A stretch of 64,000 bases of DNA, from NCBI RefSeq assembly GCF_000495255.1, contig NZ_AVAO01000001.1:114358-178357 (forward strand), given 5' to 3'. Source of the stretch: Candidatus Phytoplasma tritici (lineage in GTDB: Bacteria; Bacillota_I; Bacilli_A; Acholeplasmatales; Acholeplasmataceae). The first letter of the stretch is position 1, and the number at the start of each line of letters is the position of its first letter. Shown piece after piece: positions 19,321-29,229 of this stretch. A model generated the notes under the pieces. The model worked only from the letters and a program-made list of their open reading frames with translations, was not told where the DNA came from and did not search any database. A program made the position numbers and the translations under genes.

Positions 19321-20240
19321 ATTTTAATTCCCAAATTAAAAACCAATAACTTTCAAATTATTTAGTAATTATAACCTATTCCCCTTTAATTGATTAAATC
19401 GTCTACTACTTTTAATTTAGCTTTTATTTTTTTATTAATAGTATAAACTTTTTTTGGTAATGTCTTCCGTTAAAAGTTTTTTTGTTATAAATCAGTAATT
19501 TTAATATTGTTTCCTTTTTGTATTGTATACATCAATTAGTGGTAAAGGTTATCCCAAAGAGTTTATCATTGACTAATTTTTCCACATATGGAACGAAAAG
19601 CATCCCCAAACCCTTAATTGAAGCGATTTCAGAAGTGTTAATAATTTTTTCGGTGTTGGTACCATAATTTGGTGCGTTGATTTAAGTTTTTGATGCGAAT
19701 AATAATTACTCTTTTTTAAACATTTTCTTTAATAATGTTTCCTAAATAAGAAAGAAAATAAAAAAGTGATAAAGACATTTAAAAAGAAAATCAATTAAAT
19801 ATAAGAAATGAGAAAGAAAAAGTAAGATAATTGTTAATAAAAATAAGTTTAACCATTGATTTTGATAAATAGAGAAATAATCGCTTTATAGTTTTAAGCA
19901 TGTTATTTAACTTAGTTAACAACCAATTATTAATTAAATTCCGCCACATAATGATTGGGTTACTTTGTGGTTAAATGTTGATAAAATTGAACCAACATTC
20001 CTTCTTGTTTTAAAATTAGGTTAATACTTTATTTTTACGGTTAAAAAGGTAGAATTTAATGACATAATAAACGATTATAATCCAAATAAATAGAAAATAA
20101 GTTAATTATTCAAAAGATAAAATCACTCGGTAAAAATTTAATTATTTTAATGTTTTCTATTATTCATTTGATTGATTTTGGTTGTTTTGTCTTTTTATAG
20201 ATTGTATTTTATCATATTCGATATTTTTTTGATTTATTAT
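19321..20240 (-). pseudogene. Decayed stretch including a YqaJ-like remnant
   Basis: On the minus strand about 19690-19530 reads NTSEIASIKG, then FVPYVEKLVNDKLFGITFTTN, matching the start of the YqaJ-like pseudogene at 57.1 kb (NASEIGSITG, KLVHDKIFGITFTSN). The rest (for example LKQEGMLVQFYQHLTTK near 19980) is protein-like but full of stops and not identifiable. No intact gene can be seen in this 0.9 kb. Confidence 0.4.
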
Positions 20241-20513
20241 TTAGATTTCATTTCCTACAATATTCCTATAATATCTATTTATTTCAGAAATTATACTCAT
20301 TCTGTTTATACGTGTTTGAGAATCTAAACTCATATCATTAAAAACGTTATTTAATTCTGAGATTGAATTATTTTTTTCTTCTTCGGGTTGATTTTCTTAC
20401 GTTTAATTCTATTTCAGGAAAAGTATATTATTTATTAACAATAATAAATAACAATCCCAAGAAACAAATAAAAAAATGCTTATTATTTTAAATTGATTTT
20501 GTAATTTAAACAT
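20241..20513 (-). pseudogene. Frameshifted SVM-type secreted protein gene
   Basis: The reading starts MFKLQNQFKIISIFLFV, the typical start of phytoplasma SVM signal sequences. It shifts frame within the hydrophobic stretch (expected FLGLLFI is seen in another frame) and again before the mature part. The C-terminal frame ENQPEEEKNNSISELNNVFNDMSLDSQTRINRMSIISEINRYYRNIVGNEI in outline is intact to its TAA. It lies directly behind an intact SVM gene on the same strand and is likely a second, dead effector gene. Confidence 0.6.
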
Positions 20514-20544
20514 TATTTTAACTCTTTTTTCTAATTCAGAAAAA

Positions 20545-20958
20545 TTATTTTTGTTCATATTTCCAAAAAATATACATATTTTTGGCTCCATTACCCATTT
20601 TTTTTAATTCTTCTAATATATATTTATCATCTTCATCATCTCTGGTGCCATTATCAAAAAAAACACCTAATAAATTAATAGGTGGATTTTTAATTTTCCA
20701 TATCATTGCAAATTCTACTATGTTTCCATTATAACGCGGTCCAGTTAGTGTAAAATCAAAATATTGTTTAAATGTTTCATGTTTTTTAAGAATATCAATA
20801 TTTGATACAGTTACATTAACGATTCTCATATCGCCAACAAACTCTTCATTAGGGGCGGCCATTACTTGTTGATTATTAGTAATTAAAAATAACCCTAAGA
20901 AAGTAAATAAAAAAAATGCATTCAATAACAATAATAAATTATTTTTGATTTTAAACAT
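20545..20958 (-). CDS. SVM-type secreted protein, putative effector
   Basis: The 137-residue product opens with the phytoplasma sequence-variable-mosaic signal: MFKIKNN, a Leu/Phe-rich core, then LGLFLITNNQQVMA, with likely cleavage after Ala34. The mature part of about 102 residues is acidic, Cys-free and has no domain I recognise. AAGGAG lies at normal distance before the ATG. Proteins with this signal are exported by the Sec system and include known host-acting effectors and related secreted proteins. The ORF sits in a decayed mobile-unit-like area beside a dead SVM gene. The target is unknown. Confidence 0.8.
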   Translation of the reverse strand: MFKIKNNLLLLLNAFFLFTFLGLFLITNNQQVMAAPNEEFVGDMRIVNVTVSNIDILKKHETFKQYFDFTLTGPRYNGNIVEFAMIWKIKNPPINLLGVFFDNGTRDDEDDKYILEELKKMGNGAKNMYIFWKYEQK

Positions 20959-22418
20959 TAATTAAATCTCCTTTTTGTTTTTATTCTTTTAAATTTAAAA
21001 TATTGGAAGTTGTTAAATTTTATCACCAATCAGAGCTGTTTCTTTTATCATTTTCGGCTTCTTGGATTTTTATCGTTAATTGTGTTTATTTTGAAAAATA
21101 GATAAAGTTTTACGAACATGGTTGAAATGGAGGTGAAAATCAGGGATTGATTCGAACGAAATTGGAATCATCCGAAACTAGTACGTCCAATGTAATAGTC
21201 TTTGTTGTAGTCTAAGAAGTTTTTAAGAATTTTGTATTTAACGGTTGAATATTTGACACCTGGGCCTTCGTGTCGTTGTTTTTTTGAATTATTTATAATA
21301 TAACGCCATAAATAATTATTATCTTTAGTATTGAATTGAGCATTTTTGAATCCTTTTAAAGTAGTATGGTAATAAGAAGTATAACCAATCTTTATTCACA
21401 AACGGTCGAAAGGATGGTGTTTTATGATGTAACTAGGTGAGTTTTAAGAAGGATTCTTTTTTTGGGTTTCGAGGTCGTTCTTAAACGATTAAAATATCAT
21501 TATTAAAACTTCTTTTTTTGTCTTGAGTTTTTTGTTAATAATAACTAACCCAGTTTTAAGGTCATCAAAAGTATATTTGGCTTCAATCGTTGTAAATTTT
21601 TGTTTTTCGTCATACCATTCATTAGTTTTTTCGAATTTGGTTTCTTTTAAACTAGGGATTTATTCTTTCAGTAATTTAATGATGTTCATTTCTATTAAAA
21701 AAATGATGAAAAAGAGAGTTAACTCAAAAAAAACATTTAATTATTTTTTTAATTTTGATTATAGGTTCTTGTTCCTTTCGAATGATTTTTTAATATACTA
21801 ACATTTTAACATATTTTATCTTTTCATTTTAATTAAAATCATTTTTTTAACAAAGAATTTAATTTTTTAACTTTTTGATTAATAGATCTATCAATTTTTA
21901 AAACAAAAGGCATAATTGAACCTTTCCAAGTGTCAAGTTATTTTTGTAGGCGATTACTAGTTATTTTAAAATATTATTTCAAATATCGTTTCTTTTAGCA
22001 AAAAATCTTTTTTTATTAATTAAATTATAATATTATCATCAATAATAAATTAATAATAATATTGTTTTTGTATAGCAAATCTAAATTTTGTGTAATTATA
22101 ATTTTGTAATCATTAGTGATGTTTTCTTTTGAAAATATTTTTTTATATAATGCTTTTTTATCTATATTAAAAATTATGTGGGGAGTTAATTTACTTTTTA
22201 ATTTATTTTGTAATAATGTTTGTGTTTATAAAAATTGATAATGATTACTTTAGGATTAATGCAAAAAAGAATTTAAAAGAAAATGATTTGTTATTTTTTG
22301 CATTATTAAATGCTTTAATTATATCAATATTTATTTTTTATTTAATTCATTTAAAAAGGTAATTATTTAAAATTAAATAATAGTTATTCTAAAATAAAAA
22401 AACTTAAAATATATAATA
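20959..22418 (-). pseudogene. Decayed region with one long broken minus-strand gene
   Basis: From about 21690 down to 21060 the minus strand reads MNIIKLLKE, SLKETKFEKTNEWYDEKQKFTTIEAKYTFDDLKTGL, then in other frames LKGFKNAQFNTKDNNYLWRYIINNSKKQRHEGPGVKYSTVKYKILKNFLDYNKDYYIGRTSFG. This is one gene with several frameshifts and no family I recognise. The stretch 21860-22050 shares a segment with 12886-12990. A 48-codon plus-strand frame with one membrane helix (22216-22362) lacks a ribosome site. Nothing here looks functional. Confidence 0.45.
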
Positions 22419-23555
22419 TCAATCATTTTCCAAAGGAATAGGTAAAATCAAATAAATAGAACTATCTTTTTCCAAAGTCGTAATAATAAATGGTTTTAAG
22501 GGATTATCAAAATAAAAAACTACTTCTTTAACTGATAAAACTTTTAAAACATCTTCTAAATATTTAGCATTAAAAGCAATTTTAAAACTATTTGCACTAA
22601 CTTTTAAAGGAGTAATTTTTTCCAAAGCAGTTCCCAAAATTTCACTAGAAGACGAAATTTCAATTGAATTTTGTTCAGTTAAAATAAATTTAATAACATT
22701 GGTATTTATTTGTTCTTTGGAAAACAACAATGAAACCCTTTCTAAGGCTTTAATTAAATCATCTTTATTTAAATGAATGGAAAAAGGAAAATTTGTAATT
22801 TTAATTTCTTGAATTTGGGGATAATTTCCTTCTAAAAGTGAAGTTTGAAACCATAAATTATCAATTTCTAAAAAGATTTTTTGAGCATCAGAATAAATTT
22901 TTAAATGTTTACTTTGACAATGTTCTAATATTTTACTTAATTCTTCTAAACTTTTATTAGGAATAACAATATTAAAATTGTGATATTTAATATCTAGATT
23001 AATTTTTTTTTGACTCATTCGAAAAAAATCAGTAGCAAAAGCTTTTAAAAGATTGTTTTGATAAATCAAGTTAAGTCCCATTAAAATAGGTCTTTTTTCA
23101 TTTTTAGAAGTAGAAATATTCACTTCTTTAATCATATTTTTAAAAAAAAGAGTTTCAATTTGGAAAGAATCTAATTTTTGGAAAGAAAAATCAAGTTCTA
23201 AAAAATCAGAAACATCCATTAATTTTAATTTATATTCACAAAAACTAGTTTTAATTACTAAAAAATTATTTTCCATTACGGTAATTTTAATTAAAGAATC
23301 ATTAATTTTTTTAATTATTTCAATAAAATATCTTCCTAAACAAGCAATTTTACCTTGTTTTTTAATTTTTAAACTTTTATCTTTAATTTCTATTTTAATT
23401 GCAATATTACCATTATTAGCTTCTAAAATTAAGTTATTTTCTTGTGTTTGAATTTTGAGAGCATTAAAAATAGGGAAAAAAGTTTTTTGGGGTAAAATTT
23501 TTTGTATTTTTAAAAGTTGTTCCAAAAAAATATCTTTATTAATTTCTAAATACAT
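22419..23555 (-). CDS. dnaN: DNA polymerase III beta subunit (sliding clamp)
   Basis: The 378-residue product forms the ring-shaped processivity clamp of the replicative polymerase. The three repeated clamp domains can be followed, from MYLEINKDIFLEQLLKIQKILPQKTFFPIFNALKI through the RPILMGLNLIYQNNLLKAFATDFFRMS segment (domain 2) to the last strand FIITTLEKDSSIYLILPIPLEND, which keeps the LPI/LPMR-like end. GAGG lies eight bases before the ATG. The order dnaA-dnaN, same strand, next to the putative origin is the classical bacterial arrangement. Confidence 0.96.
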   Translation of the reverse strand: MYLEINKDIFLEQLLKIQKILPQKTFFPIFNALKIQTQENNLILEANNGNIAIKIEIKDKSLKIKKQGKIACLGRYFIEIIKKINDSLIKITVMENNFLVIKTSFCEYKLKLMDVSDFLELDFSFQKLDSFQIETLFFKNMIKEVNISTSKNEKRPILMGLNLIYQNNLLKAFATDFFRMSQKKINLDIKYHNFNIVIPNKSLEELSKILEHCQSKHLKIYSDAQKIFLEIDNLWFQTSLLEGNYPQIQEIKITNFPFSIHLNKDDLIKALERVSLLFSKEQINTNVIKFILTEQNSIEISSSSEILGTALEKITPLKVSANSFKIAFNAKYLEDVLKVLSVKEVVFYFDNPLKPFIITTLEKDSSIYLILPIPLEND

Positions 23556-23859
23556 TTATTAAACCTCATTTATCTTTTTTTGTAGTAATTATTTTAATTT
23601 TTTGTTATTATTTGTTTTATATCTTTATTTTAATATTTTGCATTAACTTTTATTTTTTTATTATTAATATTTTATATAATGGCGTTTAAAGTTATTTTAA
23701 TTGATGTTTAACTTACTTTTAATTATATTTTTTTATATTATACAATTTCAAAAACAGACTAAAAAAGTTAAAAATCATCAAATATTTAAAAGATAATTTT
23801 TTAAAATATAGATAATTTATTAATTCATTTTTAATTTCATTTATTATTTAATTAATTTA
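23556..23859. other. dnaA-dnaN intergenic region
   Basis: About 300 AT-rich bases contain no gene. A minus-strand TATAAT (23737-23742) could be a -10 box for dnaN, without a clear -35. I see no canonical DnaA box (TTATCCACA). Confidence 0.4.
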
Positions 23860-25374
23860 TTAAGAATTAATTTTTTTCAAAATAAGTTCTAAGGATTTTT
23901 TTAATTCATAATCACTTTGAGAATTTTTTTTAATTTTTTGATAAGCTTTAAAAACTGCAGAATGGTTTCTTTTGAAAAAACTACCAACAATATTATAAGG
24001 AATATCTTTTAATTCTTTTATTAAATACATAGCAATATGACGAGGAAAAGTATATTTTTGTTGTTTTTTTTTACTCATTAAATCGCGAACTGAAATATTG
24101 AAAAAATTACTAACAACTAATTTGATTTTTTCCAAAACATCTTCATCATAAGAAACACTTTTTTTGCTTTTAATCAAAAGTTCTAAGGCTTCATTGGCAA
24201 TATTAATATCAATATCATAACCAAAAATTTGAGCATAATTCAATAATCTTAATAAAGCTCCTTCCATTTCACGAACATTATTAACAAAAGAAGAAGCAAT
24301 TAATTCAAGGACATCTTTTTTTATTTTCAAAGGATTTTGTGGTTCAAATTCTAATATTTTTTTTTTCAAAATATTGAGACGATGATTAAAATCAGGACTT
24401 TGAATATCGACCATAAGACCAGCTTCAAAACGCGAAGTTAATCTACTCATAATATTTTTTAGTTCTGATGCTTGTTTATCACTTGTAATTACAATTTGTT
24501 TTTGGTTTAAATAAAGATAATCAAATAATTTAAAAAACTCCATTTGAGTTCTTGTAGCACCTGCCATAATTTGAATATCATCAACTAATAAAAGATCAAT
24601 ATCACGGTATTTTTCGTTGAAATCCTCCATTTTGGCTTTTCTTAATTGGTTGGTAAACTCTTCAATAAAACCATCAGCTTTTACATATAGAATTTTTTTG
24701 GCTGAATGTGTTTTTTTCAAAATATGATTTCCGATTGCCTGAATTAGATGGGTTTTTCCAATTCCTGCTTTTCCAAAAATATAGAGTGGATTTGTGGTTA
24801 CTTTTTTTTCTTCAGCAATTTTTTTGGCAATTTTAAACGCAAAATTATTACTTTTTCCCACAACAAAATTATCAAAACTATATTTTGTATTAGTATTTCC
24901 ATAATTGTATTTGTTAAAACTTATTTTTCGATTTTCAATTTCAACATTTGTTTCGTTATTAGTTTTATTTTCAATTTGTTTTTCTTCATTTTTTTCAAAA
25001 TGTTTATTATTTTTAAATTTATTATTATTTTCAATTTTACAAAAATCATTTTCAGTTTCATTTTTAAATTCTTCTTTAATATTTTCTAAATGATTTTTTT
25101 CAGCATCAAAATTATAATTTTTTTTATTTTTTTCTGAAACAAATTCGATTATAATTTTTTCTTCGAATTTCAATTTAGTTATTTTTTGAATTTTTTCAAA
25201 ATACATTTTATATATTTTATTTTTAATAAATTCAGTTTCTACTGAAATTATAATTTTTTCTTCAATTTGGTTTATTTTTTTAATATTTGAAAATGTTTCT
25301 CTAAAAACTTCATCACTGTAAATTTTTGATAGTTCATTTAAAATTATTTCCCAAATTTTAGTATAATTATTCAT
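23860..25374 (-). CDS. dnaA: Chromosomal replication initiator DnaA
   Basis: The 504-residue product binds and opens the replication origin. Domain I covers about residues 1-85 and is followed by a long Asn/Glu/Lys-rich linker. The AAA+ domain has Walker A GKAGIGKT (201-208) and Walker B LLLVDDIQ. Domain IV has the DnaA signature [24 protein letters not shown]. The DNA-reading motif, usually GxRDHTTV, is here [11 protein letters not shown] (Asn470-His471-Ser472-Ala473), so three of four base-reading residues are changed. AAAGG lies before the ATG. It is the first gene left of the putative oriC, where a non-standard repeated motif is found. Confidence 0.96.
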   Translation of the reverse strand: MNNYTKIWEIILNELSKIYSDEVFRETFSNIKKINQIEEKIIISVETEFIKNKIYKMYFEKIQKITKLKFEEKIIIEFVSEKNKKNYNFDAEKNHLENIKEEFKNETENDFCKIENNNKFKNNKHFEKNEEKQIENKTNNETNVEIENRKISFNKYNYGNTNTKYSFDNFVVGKSNNFAFKIAKKIAEEKKVTTNPLYIFGKAGIGKTHLIQAIGNHILKKTHSAKKILYVKADGFIEEFTNQLRKAKMEDFNEKYRDIDLLLVDDIQIMAGATRTQMEFFKLFDYLYLNQKQIVITSDKQASELKNIMSRLTSRFEAGLMVDIQSPDFNHRLNILKKKILEFEPQNPLKIKKDVLELIASSFVNNVREMEGALLRLLNYAQIFGYDIDINIANEALELLIKSKKSVSYDEDVLEKIKLVVSNFFNISVRDLMSKKKQQKYTFPRHIAMYLIKELKDIPYNIVGSFFKRNHSAVFKAYQKIKKNSQSDYELKKSLELILKKINS

Positions 25375-25414
25375 TTTAATATTACCTTTAATATTACCTT
25401 TAATATTTTTTATT

Positions 25415-25530
25415 AATTTATTATTTTATTAAATTTATTATTTTATTAAATTTATTATTTTATTAAATTTATTATTTTATTAAATTTATTATTTTATTAA
25501 ATTTATTATTTTATTAAATTTATTATTATT
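25415..25530. repeat. 17-bp tandem repeat array beside dnaA, candidate unwinding element
   Basis: Six exact copies of AATTTATTATTTTATTA and one partial copy follow each other without spacers. The units contain only A and T, as expected for a DNA-unwinding element. The array begins 41 bases upstream of the dnaA start. Copy number may vary between strains. Confidence 0.9.
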
Positions 25531-25547
25531 ATGAAGCATATTTTTTT

Positions 25548-25943
25548 GTTCCTAAATTCAAAAAACATCGCTTTAACTTTATTTTTTCCTTAAATTAAGG
25601 AAAAATTTAGTAACATTTTAGGAACTATTTTTAACAGTTAGAAACAATTTATTTTTAACAACTATTTTTAAAACTTTTTTGCTTTTACATTTTTTCTAAA
25701 AAAAATAAAATTATTCAATAAAATAATAACATAAAAAGCCACAGTTTTTAGGAACAAAAAGATAACTTTTTCCTAACTTTGAAAAACCTTTCTTTTTAAA
25801 AAATAAGGAACAATTTTAGGAAATATTAACTTTTTATTTTAATACTTTTTTAAGTTAGTTTTTTACAACTAAAAATTAAACTTTTTTAAAACTTAGGAAC
25901 TTTTTTTAAAATTTAGGAACATTTAAACCTATTTTTTCCTAAC
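25548..25943. repeat. Dispersed TTTAGGAAC-like motif cluster
   Basis: Copies on the plus strand begin at 25617, 25747, 25804 (TAAGGAAC), 25815 (TTTAGGAAA), 25892 (CTTAGGAAC) and 25912. Reverse copies begin at 25548 (GTTCCTAAA), 25770 and 25936 (TTCCTAAC). Near-matches are at 25606 and 25637. Nine good copies in 400 bases, on both strands, make this a candidate binding-site family for the initiator. Confidence 0.8.
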
Positions 25944-26341
25944 TTTTATTTTTATTTTGTTATTGTTTTTTATTCTAATTTATTGCGTTTTTTTCAAAAA
26001 AATATCAAAATATAACTTAAAAATGATAAAATAAATTTGTAATTGTTTTTATTTTTTTATTTTTATTTTAAATGTTTATTTTAAATGTTTTTTTGAAATA
26101 TTTTTATTTTTTTACTTTTTTAATTAAGATTTATTTTAATTAAAAAAAAATAAACAAAAAATTATTTTTCATATTACTAATTCTTCTCCTTTTTTCTTTT
26201 ATAATTTTTAAAACATTTTACCATCATTTTTTCTTTTTATATTTACCACTTTTTTAATTCTTATTCGTTTCATTTCGCTTTTTTCTATTTAAAACCAAAA
26301 TATTACAACATTACATAAAAACAAAGGATTAGTAAATTACA

Positions 26342-27853
26342 ATGAAAATTTCTATCAAAGATATTTTTCAAAAACCAGAGTTATTTTATCAAAAAAAAAT
26401 ATTATTAAATGGTTGGGTTAGAAATTGCCGTTATCAAAAAAAATTAATTTTTATTGATTTAAATGACGGTACTTTTCTGGAAAATTTACAAATTGTTTGT
26501 AAAGAAACCAAAAAAACCGAAACCGCCAAAATTACCGAATTTCAAGAAAATCAAAAAGTCAATACCAACAACGAATCTCCAAATAAAATTAATTTAGAAA
26601 AATTAAAAGAAATTTTGCAAATTGGGGCTTCTTTGCAAGTAGAAGGTATTCTAAAAGTAACTAATAATCCCCAAACTCCTTTTGAAATTAGTGCCCAAAA
26701 TATTTCTCTTTTGGGCGCAAGTGATTTTTCTTATCCGCTTCAACCCAAAAAACATTCGAAGGCTTTTTTGAGACAAATATCTCATCTAAGAGTGCGAACC
26801 AAACTTTTTGGAGCAGTTTTTCGAATTAGAAATACCGCTTTTTTTGCCCTGCACAGTTTTTTTCAAAAAAAAGGTTTTTTTCATATCAACACCCCCATTA
26901 TCACTTCTAATGATGGCGAAGGCGCGGGTGAATTATTTCAACTTACAACCCTTAATTTAGAAGTTTTGCCACAAACAAAAAATATTCCAAACGCTTCCAA
27001 ACCTGACGATGAGACTACCAGTAAAAATGAAATTGATTATCAAAAAGATTTTTTTGGCAAAAAAGTTTTTTTAACAGTAACAGGCCAACTAGAAGCAGAA
27101 GCGATGGCTTTGGGTTTAAATAAAGTATACACTTTTGGTCCTACTTTCAGAGCTGAAAAATCAAATACTCCAAGACATGCCGCTGAATTTTGGATGTTGG
27201 AACCTGAAATGGCTTTTTGTGATTTATCTCAAAATTTAAAAGTCGCCCAAGAAATGTTACAATTCGTTATTGCTAAATGTTTGGAACAAAATTATCAAGA
27301 TATAGAATTTTTGGATAAGACAGAAAAAAACGGTTTAATTGAAGAATTACAAAACATCGCTGAGGAAAAAGAATTTTTGACAGTAAAATATGAACAAGCT
27401 TTAGAAATTTTGCAAAAAAGTAACACCAAATTTGAAAATCCCCTTTTTTATGGAGCTGATTTGGCAACCGAACACGAAAAATACTTAACCGAAATATACT
27501 TTAAAAAACCAGTTTTTATTGTTGATTGGCCCAAAGAAATTAAAGCTTTTTACATGAAAAATAATCCCGATCAAAAAACAGTAGCCGCTATAGATCTTTT
27601 GGTTCCTCGTGTAGGAGAATTAATTGGTGGATCGCAAAGAGAAGAAAATTTATCAGTTTTAATTGAAAAAATGAAACAAATGAAAATTTCTCAAAAAGAT
27701 TTGGAATGGTATTTAGATTTACGCCGTTTTGGGGGATGCATTCATTCAGGTTTTGGCTTAGGATTTGAAAGGCTGCTAATTTTTTTAACAGGATTAGACA
27801 ATATTCGTGATGTAATTGCTTTTCCAAGAACTTATCATAATTTAGTTTTTTAA
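26342..27853 (+). CDS. asnS: Asparaginyl-tRNA synthetase
   Basis: The 503-residue class IIb enzyme charges tRNA-Asn. An OB-fold anticodon-binding domain (about 15-125) leads to the catalytic core. Motif 2 is [24 protein letters not shown], and motif 3 is [28 protein letters not shown] at the C-terminus. The catalytic core keeps an Asn-type end without the GAD domain of AspRS. The OB fold has an Asn/Lys/Gln-rich insert (about 57-90). It is the first gene on the plus-strand side of the origin, and its start lies about 20 bases after an AAAGGA sequence. Confidence 0.95.
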   Translation: MKISIKDIFQKPELFYQKKILLNGWVRNCRYQKKLIFIDLNDGTFLENLQIVCKETKKTETAKITEFQENQKVNTNNESPNKINLEKLKEILQIGASLQVEGILKVTNNPQTPFEISAQNISLLGASDFSYPLQPKKHSKAFLRQISHLRVRTKLFGAVFRIRNTAFFALHSFFQKKGFFHINTPIITSNDGEGAGELFQLTTLNLEVLPQTKNIPNASKPDDETTSKNEIDYQKDFFGKKVFLTVTGQLEAEAMALGLNKVYTFGPTFRAEKSNTPRHAAEFWMLEPEMAFCDLSQNLKVAQEMLQFVIAKCLEQNYQDIEFLDKTEKNGLIEELQNIAEEKEFLTVKYEQALEILQKSNTKFENPLFYGADLATEHEKYLTEIYFKKPVFIVDWPKEIKAFYMKNNPDQKTVAAIDLLVPRVGELIGGSQREENLSVLIEKMKQMKISQKDLEWYLDLRRFGGCIHSGFGLGFERLLIFLTGLDNIRDVIAFPRTYHNLVF

Positions 27854-28122
27854 TTAGTAGTATCGTTTTTTATTTATCAATTTAAAAAAAACTTTAAAAT
27901 TTTTTTAATCCTTTTCTTAAATATTTTTAATCCTAAAATGTTTTTTTAAAACATTTTTTATTTTTTGTTGGGAAATTTGCTTTTACTTATTTTAAAAAAC
28001 AAAAAAACCAAAAACAAAAATAATAAAAAAAGTTAAAAATAATAAAATTAAAATAATAAAACCAAACCAAAATCACAATCACAAAATTAAAAGCCAAAAA
28101 GCTAAAATAAGGAATACAAAAA

Positions 28123-29229
28123 ATGGGTATAAAATTAGAACAAGTTTCTAAAATTTTCATCGATAAACAAACTAAAAAAGAAACTTATGCTGTAAAAAAA
28201 ATTGACATCAACATTCCTAAAGGAAAATTGGTAAGTCTTTTAGGTCCTTCGGGTTGTGGCAAATCAACTACTCTTTACATGATTGCAGGACTTCATCATA
28301 TTTCGGCTGGAAAAATATTTTTTGGTAACAGAGACGTCACTCACTTGCCTATTGAAAAAAGAAGTATTGGTTTAGTTTTCCAAAATTACGCCCTATATCC
28401 TCATATGACAGTTAGACAAAATATTTCTTTTCCACTAGAAAATCTAAAATTTGCACGCGACATTATTGTTCAAAAAGTAGAAGAAATTGCCAAGTTAGTG
28501 GGAATTACCGATCATTTATATAAAAAACCCCATCAACTTTCAGGCGGACAACAACAACGTGTTGCAATTGCTAGAGCTTTGGTAAAAGAACCTCAAGTTT
28601 TGCTTTTGGACGAGCCCTTATCCAATTTAGATGCAGGTTTACGCCTTAAAACTAGAGAAGAAATTAGAAGAATCCAACGAAAAACTGGAATAACTGCTAT
28701 TTTTGTCACACACGACCAAGAAGAAGCGATGTCTATTAGTGATGAAATTTGTTTAATGAATAAAGGACAAATCCAACAAAAAGGTGCTCCTCAAGAAGTT
28801 TATGCCAATCCTAACAATTTGTTTGTTGCCAAATTTTTAGGCAATCCGCTCATTTCTATTTTTGAAGGAAAAATTACTTTTGGAAAAGTAACTATTGGAG
28901 ATTCACTTCTTTTTGATTTTTCTTCTAACAAAACTTTAAAAAATCTAAATCAAGAAATCTATGTAGCCATTCGTCCCGAAAGTTATTGGTTTGATACAAA
29001 AGGTAATTTTGAAATCGAACCTCTCTTTTTAGAAAATGTTGGCAGAAATTTAATGATGTTAGCAAGACATCCTCAAGCTGTTAAAAAAACTTTCCGCCTT
29101 GTCTTTGATGAAAAAAGTAAAGATATTATTTTTCCCCAAGGATTTATTTCCAAGAAAAAAATTAGATTCCAAATTAAAGAAAATAAGTGTTTTCTTTTTG
29201 ATAAAAAAACCGAAAATAGGATTTTTTAA
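28123..29229 (+). CDS. ugpC: Sugar/glycerol-phosphate ABC transporter ATP-binding protein
   Basis: The 368-residue product is the cytoplasmic motor of an importer of the UgpC/MsmK/MalK type. Walker A GPSGCGKST is at 41-49, then the Q-loop, the perfect signature LSGGQQQR (about 143), Walker B LLLDEPLSNLD and the H-loop VTHDQEEA. The C-terminal 120 residues form the TOBE-type regulatory domain of this subfamily. AAGGAA precedes the ATG. The stop codon abuts the start of the first permease, so the four transporter genes form one operon. Confidence 0.92.
   Translation: MGIKLEQVSKIFIDKQTKKETYAVKKIDINIPKGKLVSLLGPSGCGKSTTLYMIAGLHHISAGKIFFGNRDVTHLPIEKRSIGLVFQNYALYPHMTVRQNISFPLENLKFARDIIVQKVEEIAKLVGITDHLYKKPHQLSGGQQQRVAIARALVKEPQVLLLDEPLSNLDAGLRLKTREEIRRIQRKTGITAIFVTHDQEEAMSISDEICLMNKGQIQQKGAPQEVYANPNNLFVAKFLGNPLISIFEGKITFGKVTIGDSLLFDFSSNKTLKNLNQEIYVAIRPESYWFDTKGNFEIEPLFLENVGRNLMMLARHPQAVKKTFRLVFDEKSKDIIFPQGFISKKKIRFQIKENKCFLFDKKTENRIF

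Larger units (their letters stand above)
25375..26341. other. Putative replication origin (oriC)
   Basis: The nearly 1-kb gap between minus-strand dnaA and plus-strand asnS is extremely AT-rich. It holds, in order, a 17-bp tandem array (25415-25530), a 23-base palindrome (25583-25605) and a cluster of TTTAGGAAC-like motifs on both strands (25548-25943). Beyond 25945 it is nearly pure A/T. The gene strand switches here, dnaA is adjacent, and the layout (unwinding element plus protein-binding motifs) fits oriC. No TTATCCACA box is found. Confidence 0.75.

Noticed and set aside
22216..22362. 48-codon frame with one membrane helix
   Set aside because: No ribosome site precedes it and it lies in a decayed stretch.
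24748..25093. Phe/Ile-rich plus-strand frames
   Set aside because: They are antisense to dnaA and their hydrophobicity only reflects its Lys/Glu/Asn-rich linker.
25415..25530. Regular repeats that might be a CRISPR array
   Set aside because: The 17-bp units follow each other without spacers and are pure A/T, so this is a simple tandem array.
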